From: Otatea glauca
Lineage: Eukaryota; Streptophyta; Magnoliopsida; Poales; Poaceae
DNA: 64,000 nucleotides
Direction: 5' to 3'
Assembly: GCA_036346275.1 (NCBI GenBank)
Contig: CM070730.1
Span: 38,672,918 to 38,736,917 of the forward strand
The notes under the pieces: generated by a model
The model's database searches: none
What the model saw: only the letters and a program-made list of their open reading frames with translations
What the model was told of the DNA's origin: nothing
Made by a program: the position numbers and the translations under genes
Part shown: piece by piece, positions 28,477 to 38,920 of the stretch
How positions within the stretch are numbered: position 1 is the stretch's first letter
Layout of the letters: each line of letters begins with the position of its first letter

Positions 28477-28630
28477 AGGTAATTATATATGTATATATAT
28501 GGGCGTGACGCGTGTGGATATTAGGGAGCTAGAGAAAAGGCATCTGCATTGCATCGCATTGTTTCTTTCTAACTTGTGCAAGCAAGGATAGATGAAGCTT
28601 TGGATTTCTAGCCCCGTTGACATCGTTCTT

Positions 28631-29004
28631 GCGAATCTGGCACTTATACGAATACAATTGTAAAAATAGTCTTCTTTTCTACCGTAGAACATGGCTGACC
28701 GTGGCAGGAGGAAAGCGAGTGCGGCAGGAACTAGCTGCCGAGTCAGGGCAACTTAACAGAACCTACTGTCGAACCCAAGGAGCTCGGCACCTTGCTGCCG
28801 AGATGGGGGAGCGGGCAACAAGCCTACCGCGGTCGATTAGGCTACCACAGGTTTGAGCCCCTATCGCTGTTGGTTAGGCTGCCGTAAGTCTGTGCCCTGC
28901 CGCGGTACATAGGCACGGTTAGTGACACGTGTCGCTTGTCGGTATTTTCGCGATCGATGAGGAGTCTAATTTTACGATTGTGTTCACATGAGGGTCTAGA
29001 TTTG
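28631..29004. mobile_element. Unnamed ~0.4-kb inverted-repeat element, copy 3
   Basis: The left end gcgaatctggcacttatac with aattgtaaaaatagtctt and the right end ggagtctaattttacgattg ... gggtctagatttg correspond to those of the copies at 27185 and 27681. The middle has gcggcaggaac, ctgccgcggta and gacacgtgtcgc. It is more diverged at the ends than the other two. Confidence 0.45.
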
Positions 29005-29521
29005 AAAAAAAAATGATGCGCAGGGGCCAGGAAAGCTAAGGCTTCATGATAGAGATTGATTGATAGGGACGATACGACGAAGCACGGCTGTAAGTAACGG
29101 AAGGAGGGTTGCATTGATCAGCTGACGGTGAAATGTCTGGGAGACGGAACTGTTGGCAAAAGTGGCGCATTGTACCACGAAGGGAGGAAATAGCAAGCTC
29201 TTTGGAAGATTCATGTAATCTTTTTGCAAATTCGGGTGTCTGGCACAGTTAAATTTCAATTTCTAGCTAGTGGTGAAACTGTGGGTTGGTTGATTCACTC
29301 ATGTGCTAGCTGGGTTCGGTTTAATTTGTTGTTTGTGATTCATGATAGGCCTAAATTTGATCTGTCAACAAACACGCATAATCTAGGCGGTAGGGGTTAG
29401 GCTTGGGGATTAGATTTTGGGGTTTGTCAGGCTACCTGCGCACTGCCACAGGCCCACAGGCATTCGGATGCCATAACGAAGAATGTGAGAGGAAAACACG
29501 TCTTTCTGATCATTCTAGGGA
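29005..29521. other. Unassigned flank of the hAT insertion
   Basis: I see no gene or recognisable repeat here. It ends at the left CTAGGGAG duplication (29522-29529). Confidence 0.45.
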
Positions 29522-29821
29522 CTAGGGAGTAGGGATCCAAATTTCGGTGAATTTCGGCGAAATTTTACTGAAATTTTGGATTTCGGATCCTCAGATCTAA
29601 ACTATTGGCCGGGAAATTTTTTTGAAAATGCTACATTAAATTGATTTTTTCAACGAGATTTCGGTCAAACCGGACGAATTCATGAAAAAATTCCGGATTT
29701 TGGTTTTTTATGGCCGGATTTGACTTCAATTACATCAATAACACATAAGAAAGTGATCTTTGATGATAATTTGTCCAAAAACTTATTTTTTGAAGCATTT
29801 TAAAATTTTAGCAAAAACACT

Positions 29822-30300
29822 CACTACTACAGAATGGTACATCACTATCGCTTCATCTGTGTCGGTTCTTAAATTTTTAGGAAAAAATGATTGTGATAGA
29901 TGACTTAGGGGAGGCATTAGTAATAATCACTATCGGTTCTCAGGTTAGAAGTGATTGTGATGTGCACTGGGAACATCACAATCGGTTCTTATGCGAGAAA
30001 TGATAGTGACGTGCATTATCATCACTATCGGTTCCAACATAAGAAGCGATAAAGATGAGCACATTGACATCACTATCGGTTCTTATGTGAGAAGCGATAG
30101 TGATGAGCATGCACATCACTATCGCTTCTCACATAAGAACCGATAGTGATGAGAATCTCATCACTATCGCTTCTTATGTGAGAACCGATAGTGATGTCAA
30201 CGTGATCATCACTATCGCTTCTTATGTGGGAACCGATTGTGATGACAAAGATCATCACTATCGTTTCTCTTATAAGAACTGATTGTGATGTGTCTCGTTA
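29822..30300. repeat. Left subterminal array of family B CACTA
   Basis: About ten palindromic units of the type atcactatcgcttctcaca/ tgtgagaaccgatagtgat, 35-45 bp apart, run from 29840 to 30292. The shared core is atcggttct/agaaccgat, as at 8645-9200 and at the right end. Open frames inside it on both strands are repeat artefacts. Confidence 0.85.
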
Positions 30301-30719
30301 GGTTATTTATACCACTCGAGCTGAACTCTTCTCTGTTATTGTTCCAGAGGAGATTTCCCCGCCACCACACGAAAAAATAGCTCATATTCTGTGGTTGGAA
30401 GCAATACTTGGGTGAAAAAATTTGAAATCCTCAAAGGTGGGTGTTAAGAGGGTAAATTTGAAGCCCTAACTTGAGGAGATTTCCCCTCATTTTGCATAAT
30501 TTGTGGTTTTCTTCAAAATGTGAGCATTTCTTCAAACCCCTTTAATTTTGCACTATGTAATTTTGATTTATCGCGAAGAAAGTTTAGATTGCACTGGTAT
30601 TGTCTATGTCCTATCAGATTGCACACCCTTTATTTGACAAGCACACATGTATTTAATTATCTTAATTTGTAGTGCTTTGATGTTAATATGGAATTATTAT
30701 TCTTTGTCACATGATGAAG
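30301..30719 (+). promoter_or_regulatory. Upstream region of the TNP2 gene in the family B element
   Basis: This unique, AT-rich sequence lies between the left subterminal array and the foldback leader. By position it should hold the TNP2 promoter, but I see no convincing TATA box outside the leader itself. There is no coding potential. Confidence 0.35.
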
Positions 30720-31087
30720 GTTAGAGTTTAGGTCATGGAACCTCGTCTCCGTTCGAGGATGCTTGTTTATAAATATGTTGAACGAAATGGCATATTTATA
30801 ATCGGCGATCTCAATTGTCCACGTTCTTGGACGATTCGAGGATATGTCGTTGGGTAAGGTCTGAAGTGTGTTGTACAAGCTGCAGAGTAGATTTCGATAG
30901 CGTCTCCTGGTATTCTCGGATACACACCCTCTTGACTTGTTGTCGAGGCGTGTATATGGAGAATAGCGAGGAGATCTTCGCCAAATTTTCTCCGGAGTTG
31001 TACAACGGCTTAGAACTTGTCCGAACCGCATATTCTCGAATGGGATTAGGACCAAACCTATTTAGAGATTAGGAGTCATCGTTGGTA
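30720..31087 (+). promoter_or_regulatory. Leader copy 1 with a ~206-nt foldback, upstream of TNP2
   Basis: The segment opens ttagagtttagg and ends ggaccaaacctatttagaga...; it is a diverged direct copy of 37702-38076. Inside are three stem-loops in series: a TTATAAATATG/CATATTTATAA hairpin (about 30768-30800), a small GTCCA/TGGAC hairpin (30817-30832) and a long imperfect foldback, 30835-31040, centred near 30937. The long arm starts TTCGAGGATATG and its partner ends CATATTCTCGAA. It lies between the left array and the first TNP2 exon (31388). It may be a 5' untranslated leader or promoter and a source of small RNAs. The open frame at 30815-31072 is not credible as a protein. Confidence 0.6.
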
Positions 31088-31387
31088 CCCTTGTTTAATA
31101 TGTTTCGTTGTAGTCAAAAGATTTGTAAGCTACTGCACTATATAATTAGATTGTTTGATATCATTGTTGATGTTAAAAATATATGTCTCCTATCTAGGGA
31201 ATTGGAAGCTCTAAACCAGGGAAGAATCTAGGTATCGATCGGGAGAACACATTTCATATATCTTGCATGAAATTGTTCTCTATTTTACGAAGGTAATATT
31301 AACTGAAATGATCTCTCAATATTTCAAATAGCTAGCTTGTTATCGCTCCAGTTTTTTCTTAATTTATTGTGTGAATTTTAATTGCAG

Positions 31388-34300
31388 ATGAACCGTAAGG
31401 AATGGATGTATGACAAAAGTCGTGTGAGTGCTGAATTTCAGAGGGGTGTTAAGGAGTTCAAAAAAATTGCGAGCAGGACATGGTGAGGAGGGTGTAAACT
31501 TCATATATTGTCCTTGCATTGATTGCACCAATCGAGAAGATTTAACAACTCGGCTCAAATTGAGGACCACGATTCGATGTGGCCGTGAGGAATTACACGT
31601 GTTGGATCCATCACGGGAGACAGTAGTACCTGCCGGTATGCAATGAAGACACGGTGGAACCGGATGATGAGTTGCGACTGATATGTTTGAGGAGGAGAAT
31701 TTGGAGCAAATGTTGCGGGATGTGGAGGGTAATTACGGAAAGAGAGTTTGAAAAGTTTAAAAGCTTGTTGGAAGGCGATGCCAAACCACATTCACAAAGT
31801 TGCAAAGCGAATACACCAAGTTGGGTTCGGTCCTTGCATTGTTCGAATGAAGGCAAAACACCGTTGGACGGATACAAGTTTCAATGCACTTCTAGTTCTT
31901 CTATCGGATCTGCTTCCCGAGGGAAACGAGTTGCCAACAAGCATTTATGAAGCGAAGAAGCTACTATGTCCCATAGGATTGGAAATAGAAAGGATACATG
32001 CATGTCCGAATGATTGCATCTTGTACCGTAACGCACATCAGGAGCTACACGTTTGTCCAGTTTGCGTTGTGCCCCAGTACAAACAAAAGGAGAAGCGTAA
32101 CGACAAGAAGCGTAAGAGCCAGGGCAACGACAGTGAAGAGGTCACTAAAGGTGCACCGACCAAGGTATTGTGGTACTTGCCTATCATTCCCCGTCTAGAG
32201 AGGTTGTTTGCAAATCCCATAGAGGCAAAATTGTTGTGTTGGCATTATGAGTCTCGAAAGGAAGATGGAAAGCTGAGGCACCCTGCTGATTTGGCTCAAT
32301 GGAGAAACATCGATTAGAAACATGAGGAGTTTGGTGCCAAAATGAGGAACATAAGATTTGGGTTGAGTACCGATGGAATGAATCCGTTTGGTAGCATGAG
32401 CAGTCATCATAGTACGTGGCCAGTTCTGTTGTGCATCTACAACCTCCCTCCTTGGTTGTGCATGAAGCGGAAGTATATCATGATGTCGTTGCTAATCTCG
32501 GGACCCAAACAGCCGGGAAATGATATTGATATGTATCTCGCTCCACTGATCGAGGATTTGGTAAAATTGTGGAATGACGGGGTCATTGTGTGGGATGCGT
32601 ACAGAAGAGAGCATTTCACCCTACGGGCTATGGTATTTTGCACCATAAATGATTTCCTGGCTCTTGGAAATTTGGCGGGCTCTGATTTAAAGGAGCAAAA
32701 GCGTGTCCTATCTGTGAAGAGGAGATCGAGAGCCTATGGTGCCAAATTCCAAGAAAGCGTGTATATGGGTCACCGAGGTTTCTACCTCAAGTCATCGATA
32801 CCGTAAGATGGATGACAAATTTGATGGGAAGAGGAAGTTAGTTCGCACCATGACCTATGAGTGGTAGGCAAGTATATTCACGTGTAGAGGATATCGATGT
32901 TCAATACGGAAAGAGTCATAAATCTGTTCGTTCTAGGACCATTTGGAAGAAGAGGTCAATATTTTGGGACTTACCGTACTGGAAGGAGTTAGATGTCCGG
33001 CATTGTATTGATGTCATGCACGTTGAGAAGAATGTCTGCGACAATTTGGTTGGCATCCTGCTGAACATACCTAGAAAGACAAAGGATGGTGTGAATGCTC
33101 GTCGCGACATGGCCTACATGGGAATCAGGCCCAGGCTTGCGGTGATAGAGGAGGATGGAAAATGTCCGTACATCCCCGCTGCATGTTACACCCTGTCCAA
33201 GAAGGAGAAAGAGGACCTTTGCAAATGTCTCCAAGGTATTAAAGTTCTATCTGGCTACTCCGTGAACATTAAGAAGCTTGTGTCCTTGGATGATTTGAAG
33301 TTGCTAGGCATGAAGTCCCACGACTGCCATGTCTTGATGACCCAAATGCTCCTAGTTGCAATAAGAAATATTCTGCCAGAGGATGTCAGGTTTGCAATCA
33401 CGAAGCTGTGTTACTTCTTCAATGCGATCTCCTGCAAAGTTATTGACCCCGACATGCTAGACAACTTGCAGAGTGAGGTGGTGCAGACTCTATGTCAGCT
33501 TGAGATGCATTTCACTGTCATTCTTCGACGTCATGGTCCACCTTGTTGTTCACCTTGTTAGAGAGATTAAGATATGTGGACCCGCTTTCTTACGTTACAT
33601 GTATCCGTTTGAGAGGTACATGGGCATATTAAAGTCCTACGTGAGGAATCGATCGAAGCCTGAGGGTAGTATTGTGGAAGGTTATGGGACTGAAGAGGTT
33701 ATTGAGTTTTGTGTGGACTATCTCGGGAAAAGACAAGCAATCGGTGTTCCTCTATCTCGCCACGAGGCGGACTTGCGGCAAAGGCACCGGGGTCGAAACT
33801 AACGAGGCCACGGTTTGATATGTATTGCAAAGCGCATCTGACAGTCTTGCAGAATAGTGCAGAAGTTGCAGGGTACATCGAGCAGCACAAGTCGATATTA
33901 CGGGGAGAGATTCCACATATGGATGAGCTTTCCATAATGCGAGAACACAACGATAGATTTCTCACATGGTTCAAACAAAAGGCGGAGATCTCTGTTAGTG
34001 AGACTATCAAATGGTTGGCTGACGGATCTAGATTTAATGTACAGACATGGCAGGGGTATGATATTAATGGGTACACCTTTTACACTGAAAGTCAGGATGG
34101 GAAGAGTACTGTTCAAAACAGTGGTGTAAGCATAGATGCTTTGTCCGATGAACATCACTCGAAAGGAGGATCCTCAATGGCAATGAACTCTTACTACGGG
34201 GTGATCGTAGAAATTTGGGAGCTCGATTACGGAATATACCAAATTCCATTGTTTCGATGTAAGTGGGTGGGACTTCCACATGGAGTGAAGGTCGACAAGA

Positions 34301-34596
34301 GAGGTTTTACCCTTGTGGATCTAAACAGAGTCGCCTACAAAGAAGATCCATTCATCCTTGCGAAGCAAGCAAATCAAGTCTTCTACGTGCGTGATCCGGC
34401 CAATCCGAGATTGCACGTCGTCCTTTGTGGCAAGCGGCGGATCGTTGGTGTTGAAAATATCGTAGATGAAGAAGAGTACGACCAATTTGATGAAATACCT
34501 CCGTTTGCGTATGGGGCCTTTCTTAGCGGGGACGACGACACACAGGGAAGAAATTACATATGTGTAGATCATCAAGAAGGGTTGTATTGTAAATAA
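31388..34596 (+). pseudogene. TNP2-type CACTA transposase with DUF4218 and DUF4216, broken by shifts
   Basis: It opens at 31388, right after a ttgcag acceptor-like site, with the transposon-associated N-terminal domain (MNRKEWMYDKSRVS, then YCPCIDCTN after a shift near 31480). The TNP2 catalytic domain follows: KHRWTDTSFNALL (about 31855), IHACPNDCILYRN (about 31995), VWYLP-like block (about 32168), GLSTDGMNPFG (about 32352) and SGPKQPGNDIDMYL (about 32500), with acidic residues at the positions expected of the catalytic Asp. DUF4218 covers 33000-33800 (MKSHDCHVLMTQMLLVAI, FFNAISCKVIDP). DUF4216 covers about 34190-34510 (EIWELDYGIYQIPLFRC). Stops or shifts occur near 31485, 31640-31740, 32317, 32700-32860, 33520 and 33770. 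Length and domain order are those of a full TNP2. The last frame (33709-34596) is intact to TAA. Confidence 0.9.
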
Positions 34597-35049
34597 AAGG
34601 AGTACGTCAATGTATCAGTTGCTATGTGTTTCAAATGTTTGTATTATACATAAATGTAGTATCGTGTTTGCAAAGGTTAAGTGTACGTATGAAACTTTCA
34701 CAATTTTTGTCAAGGGATTGTGGTATGTATCATCTACTTGAAGCAAGAAAAGAAGGCACTCTACATCAAATCCTTCTCGTAATTTTCAAAATACTTGGAC
34801 TTCATTTGTAAAGATTTGACTTTGAGACTCTTTGAACAAAAATCATGCCTACAAAGTGACTTTGGCCTTCTTTTTCAATCTTGACTCTTTTGCCGTAATC
34901 CTTTTGGAAAAGATTTGTAGTATCACAAAGTATGTTCCTGCAAAATTTCAAAAAATTCCAACTATGTTTGCAAAAGTCATGGCCTTTTCACTCTTTGATC
35001 AGATATTTCTGCAAGTTCAGAATTCATGGTTTCTCTGAAAAACAAATAG
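34597..35049. other. 3' region of TNP2 before the internal array
   Basis: AT-rich, no domain. It contains several degenerate copies of tttgcaaaa/ctttgac phrases. It probably contains the transcript end of TNP2; no polyadenylation signal is clear enough to call. Confidence 0.4.
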
Positions 35050-36050
35050 TGCATTGAACAACATTTGTGTCGGTTTTATTAGAATACCGATAGAGATATA
35101 AACGTTTATTTGTGTCGGTTTTGTGAACAAAACCGATAGAGATATGCATGTTTATTTTTTATGTCGGTTTTATTCTAAAACCGATAGAGATGGAGAATTC
35201 TTTGTGTCGGTTTTATTCTAAAAACCGATAGAGATGTCATATGTTTCTTGTGTCGGTTTTATGAAAAAAACCGATAGAGATATGCCTTTTCTATTTGTGT
35301 CGGTTTTCTGAAAAAAACCGATACAGATGTGCCTTTTTTTATTTGTGTCAGTTTTCTGAAACAAAATCGATAGTGATGATTATTCTGAGAAAACCGTAGT
35401 GATCTTTTGTTTTTTGTGTCGGTTTTCTGAAAAAACCGATAGAGATGTGCCTTTTCTATTTGTGTCGGTTTCTCAAAAACCGTCTGAGATATGCCTTTTT
35501 TTATTTGTGTCGGTTTTCTGAAACAAAACCGATAGTGATGATTATTCTGAGAAAACCGTAGTGATCTTTTGTTTTTTGTGTCGGTTTTACGAAAAAAACC
35601 GATAGAGATGTGCCTTTTCTATTTGTGTCGGTTTTCTCAAAAAAACCGATACAGATATGCCTTTTTTTATTTGTGTCGGTTTTCTGAAACAAAACCGATA
35701 GTGATGATTATTGAGAGAAAATGGTAGTGATCTTTTGTTTTTTGTGTCGGTTTTCTGAAAAAAACCGATAGAGATTTGACTTTTTTATTTGTGTCGGTTT
35801 TCTGAAAAAAACCGATATAGATGTGCCTTTTTTTATTTGTTTTATTTGTAATGTTTATTATAAAATCGATACTGAGAGTCTTTTTTGTGTCGGTTTTATA
35901 ATAAAACCGATAGAGGAGTGAATTTTCTATTTTGTGTCGGTTTAAGAAAAAATCGATAGAAAGGTATATTTATTTGTGTCGGTTTAAGAATAAAACCGAT
36001 AGAGATGGGTTATATTTTGTGTCGGTTTTACAAGAAAACCGATAGAGAAA
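35050..36050. repeat. Internal palindromic repeat array between the two CACTA genes
   Basis: About 22 units of gtgtcggttttNNNNNaaaaccgatagagat, roughly 40-50 bp each, run head to tail; each unit is itself a short hairpin. A higher-order unit of about 160-167 bp is visible from the recurring gatgattattctgagaaaa at about 35375, 35535 and 35703. The core differs from the terminal arrays of the same element (atcggttctt...aagcgat) but shares the tcggtt/aaccga heart. It resembles in position the array at 2441-2740. Confidence 0.88.
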
Positions 36051-36069
36051 TGAGGACCACATGATTCAT

Positions 36070-36975
36070 TAGGGCTGCACTTCAACATTTGGCAAAAAAA
36101 TTATAACTCTGGCGCGCCTCCAGCTCTCGCGCCTAGCTAGTTCCCCCGCCGCCGCTCCTCCCCCCACCCCGCCGCCCCACGCCGCCGACGCCCTCCGCCC
36201 CCACCGCCGCTCCTCCCCACCCCGCCACACGCCCGACGCCCCGCCCCGCCGCCGCTCCCCCACCCCGCCGCCCACGCCACCGACGCCCGCCCGCCCGCCT
36301 CCCCACCCCCCGCCCCACGCCCTCGACCCCCGCCGCCGCTCCCCCCCCGCCGCCCACGCCCGACGCCCTCCGCCCTCGCGCCGCTCCTCCCCCCCCCGCC
36401 GCCCCACGCCCGACGCCCTCGCCTGCGTCGCGCTCCCTCCCACCCCGCCGCCACGCCACCGACGCCCGCCCGTCGCTCCTCCCCCCCCGCCCCCACCCCA
36501 CGCCGACGACGACGACCGCCTCCCGACGCTCCACCGTCCCAAGTCCCACCGCCCCGCCGCCCCACCCCGCCGCCCATCGCCCGAGACCCACGCCGCACCT
36601 AGCCCCACCGCCTGACGCCACGCAGCCCCGATGCCCCATCGCCGACACCCACGCCGCCCGACGCCCGACGACCCACCGCTGCGTGTAGCGCGCCGTCGCC
36701 TCCCTCTTTGGCGCCACCTGCACGCTCCGTCGCTTCCCGCTCCGGCGCCTGTCCCGCTCCGTCGCCTCCCGCTCTGGCGCCACCTGTGTGCTCCGAAACC
36801 TCCCATTTCGGCGCCTCTCCTGCTCCGTTGCCTCCCGCTTAGGCACCACCTGCGGCGGTCACCTCCCCCAGCTGCTTCACCCACCGGTGGCTCGGCCTCT
36901 CCCCATTGGCAGCTCAACCTCCAAGAACTGTCGACTGGACTCCCATCGACCTCCCCTGCAATCTTGAGTACTCCT
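36070..36975. promoter_or_regulatory. CpG-rich block upstream of CACTA gene 2
   Basis: It is made of ccgccgcc/cgacgcc near-repeats (36120-36640) followed by a ~42-bp imperfect tandem unit (cgcctcccgctctggcgcca) at about 36690-36850. Plus and minus open frames (for example 36069-37031 minus) are Gly/Arg- or Pro/Arg-rich and not credible. A plus frame 36631-37023 could be a first exon. Like 2741-3035 it follows directly on the internal array. Confidence 0.45.
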
Positions 36976-37701
36976 TGCCTACATAACTCGTACACCATAT
37001 CTTTTTTTCTTGACTGCTTTTGAATTCTCATTTCATTAATCTGTGTTGGTTGAATGGCGCAAGGGAAACAAAAATAAAATTATTGCAAATGATAGGAAGA
37101 AAGGATAAAAGGAAACAAAGAAATTTAGTAAATGATACATGTATCATGCATTAAGTTTCAATAGACTAGTACTTGCAGTTGTTGGCGCCTCTTTCGTAAA
37201 CTAATGAACAGACTTGCTTGTGAGTGTAAAGCCTTTTCTTGAGAGCGACAATAGGCAAGCAAGTAGGTTAATTTTTAGTGGTTGGTGCTTAGAAATAATT
37301 CGTATGAATGGCATCGAGATAATATGAATGGCATCGAAAAGTAGCAAGTGATCGCAGCTTTTTGGATAAATTTTTGAAATGTTAAGATGTTCGGTCTCGC
37401 TATAATGTAAAACAATGTATAGACTTCCAAGAAATGACAGTTAAATTCATAACAATAGTAATAATGTATTGCAAGGTTAAAGCGAATATGAGAATGATTA
37501 TATTAACTTGTTAGTGTCTCCCCAACATTGAACCAACATAAGAGTTTTACTGGATTCATTCAACAAATGTATGCCTTTTTCATTACTTTGTCATATGTGC
37601 TTCTGTACTCGTCATATTATTATGCAACTTTTGACTCTGTTAATTGAGATAGTTATTTCAATTATAATTGCATATTATTTTTCTTTTTCATCTCAGCATA
37701 T
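36976..37701. other. AT-rich spacer or intron before leader copy 2
   Basis: No coding potential or repeat is recognised. It separates the CpG-rich block from the second leader copy and may be an intron if the CpG block is a first exon. Confidence 0.4.
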
Positions 37702-38076
37702 GTTAGAGTTTAGGTTGCGTAACCTACGTCTCCCGTTCGAGAGTGCTTATTTATAAATATGCCGGAATGACATATTTATAAGCAAGCAGTCTCGAATTGT
37801 CCACGTATTTTGGACAGTTCGAGGATATGTGGTTTGGGTAAGTTCCTGAGCTGTTCTACAACTCATATAGTAGATTTCGGTAGTGTCTCCCTGGTGTTCT
37901 CCGGATACACACCCCTCTCGACAGGTTGTCGAGACGTGTATCTGGAGAACAGCGGGGAGATGCTGCCGAAATTTTCTCTGGAGTTGTACAACGGCTCAGA
38001 AACTTGCGCAAACCACATATCCTCGAATGGGATTAGGACCAAACCTATTTAGAGATTAGGAGTTATCGTTCGTACG
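37702..38076 (+). promoter_or_regulatory. Leader copy 2 with a ~210-nt foldback, upstream of gene 2
   Basis: This is a direct copy of 30720-31087. It opens gttagagtttagg and ends with ggattaggaccaaacctatt. The TTTATAAATATG/CATATTTATAA hairpin lies at about 37750-37785, the GTCCA/TGGAC hairpin at about 37799-37815 and the long foldback at 37818-38027, centred near 37925 (loop around CTCGACAGGTTGTCGAG). Arms start TTCGAGGATATGTGG and end CCACATATCCTCGAA. The stem is better preserved here than in copy 1. The first coding exon of gene 2 starts 174 bp downstream, at 38250. Confidence 0.62.
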
Positions 38077-38249
38077 TATTTAGTTGGTCGACATATAGAC
38101 TTTTCTTGAAGATCATTCGCTCATCTGTTACTCTATTGCAATATGCTAGAACAATGACATGCTATGAATTACTGTGAAGTTCACATAATAGCTACGAATT
38201 GCTTTCTCTCATGTCAAATATTTGTCCATGTTAGAGAGGAAAACTCAAA

Positions 38250-38920
38250 ATGTCGCAATTAGAGAGCATCGGCTCATCGCCAGAAAGAGTAGAAGGTGCT
38301 CATGAGGGGCGCAGCCAACTTCCAAGTGTCGAGCCGAGCCAAGTTCTAAATATCGAGGGGCCGAGTAAGGTGAGGAAGGCCCGAGGACCGAGCAAAGGGG
38401 CCACAGGGAGAACGCCGCAAATTCTCCACTTCAATGCGACGGGCGTTTGCACGGGTCCTCTCAAGTGTAAGGGGCGATACCGCTCATTCCTCGGGCAACT
38501 GGTGAGGGAGAGAGTTCCCATAACGGTTAAGGATTGGAGAAAGGAGGTCAGCGTCGAGCAGAAGAACCGGTTGTGGGACGAGGTTAAGGGAAAATAGATT
38601 ATAGAAGAGGAGGATGAAAACAATGCCAGGCGGTACGTCTTGAAGAGGATGGGTGTGGCTCTGAGGCACTTCAGGGTCTACATGCACAGTGAATACGTGC
38701 TGAAAGGTCGTACACCATTCGAGAGGTATCCGTTCGTGACTCCCGATGTTTGGGAGGAGTTCACGAGGATCAAGAGTACGCCCGAGGCGGAGGAGCTGAG
38801 ACAGAAGAACGTTGCTACCTAGAGGCTGAACACGCATGCGCACCACCTCGGTTCAGACAGCTACGAAGGGAAGAAAGCAGAATGCGCATGACTAGCCGAG
38901 GAGTGCGCCAACTCCGGGAC
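38250..38920 (+). pseudogene. CACTA gene 2, first exons (Transposase_24-like)
   Basis: The ATG at 38250 (MSQLESIGSSPERVEG) opens a low-complexity N-terminus. It is followed by a stretch of the Transposase_24 type: YRSFLGQLVRERVPITVKDW (about 38480-38540), then after an in-frame TAG at 38596 the block RRYVLKRMGVALRHFRVYM (about 38629-38685) and TPDVWEEFTRIKSTPEAEEL (about 38740-38800). A second in-frame TAG follows at 38820, after which THAHHLGSDSY matches the usual continuation. Such proteins are encoded by the second gene of plant CACTA elements. Two TAG stops in an otherwise open frame make this a pseudogene or reflect sequence error. Confidence 0.68.

Noticed and set aside
30815..31072. 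85-codon open frame, similar to the frame 37810-38052
   Set aside because: The similarity is explained by the duplicated foldback leader; the two frames diverge in the middle and neither has a protein feature.
35050..36050. CRISPR-like appearance of regularly spaced palindromic repeats
   Set aside because: The repeats lie in a plant CACTA element, have no unique spacers of constant length, and no Cas-like gene is present.
36069..37031. 320-codon minus-strand frame
   Set aside because: It is low-complexity Gly/Arg sequence from a CpG-rich tandem block, antisense to both CACTA genes.
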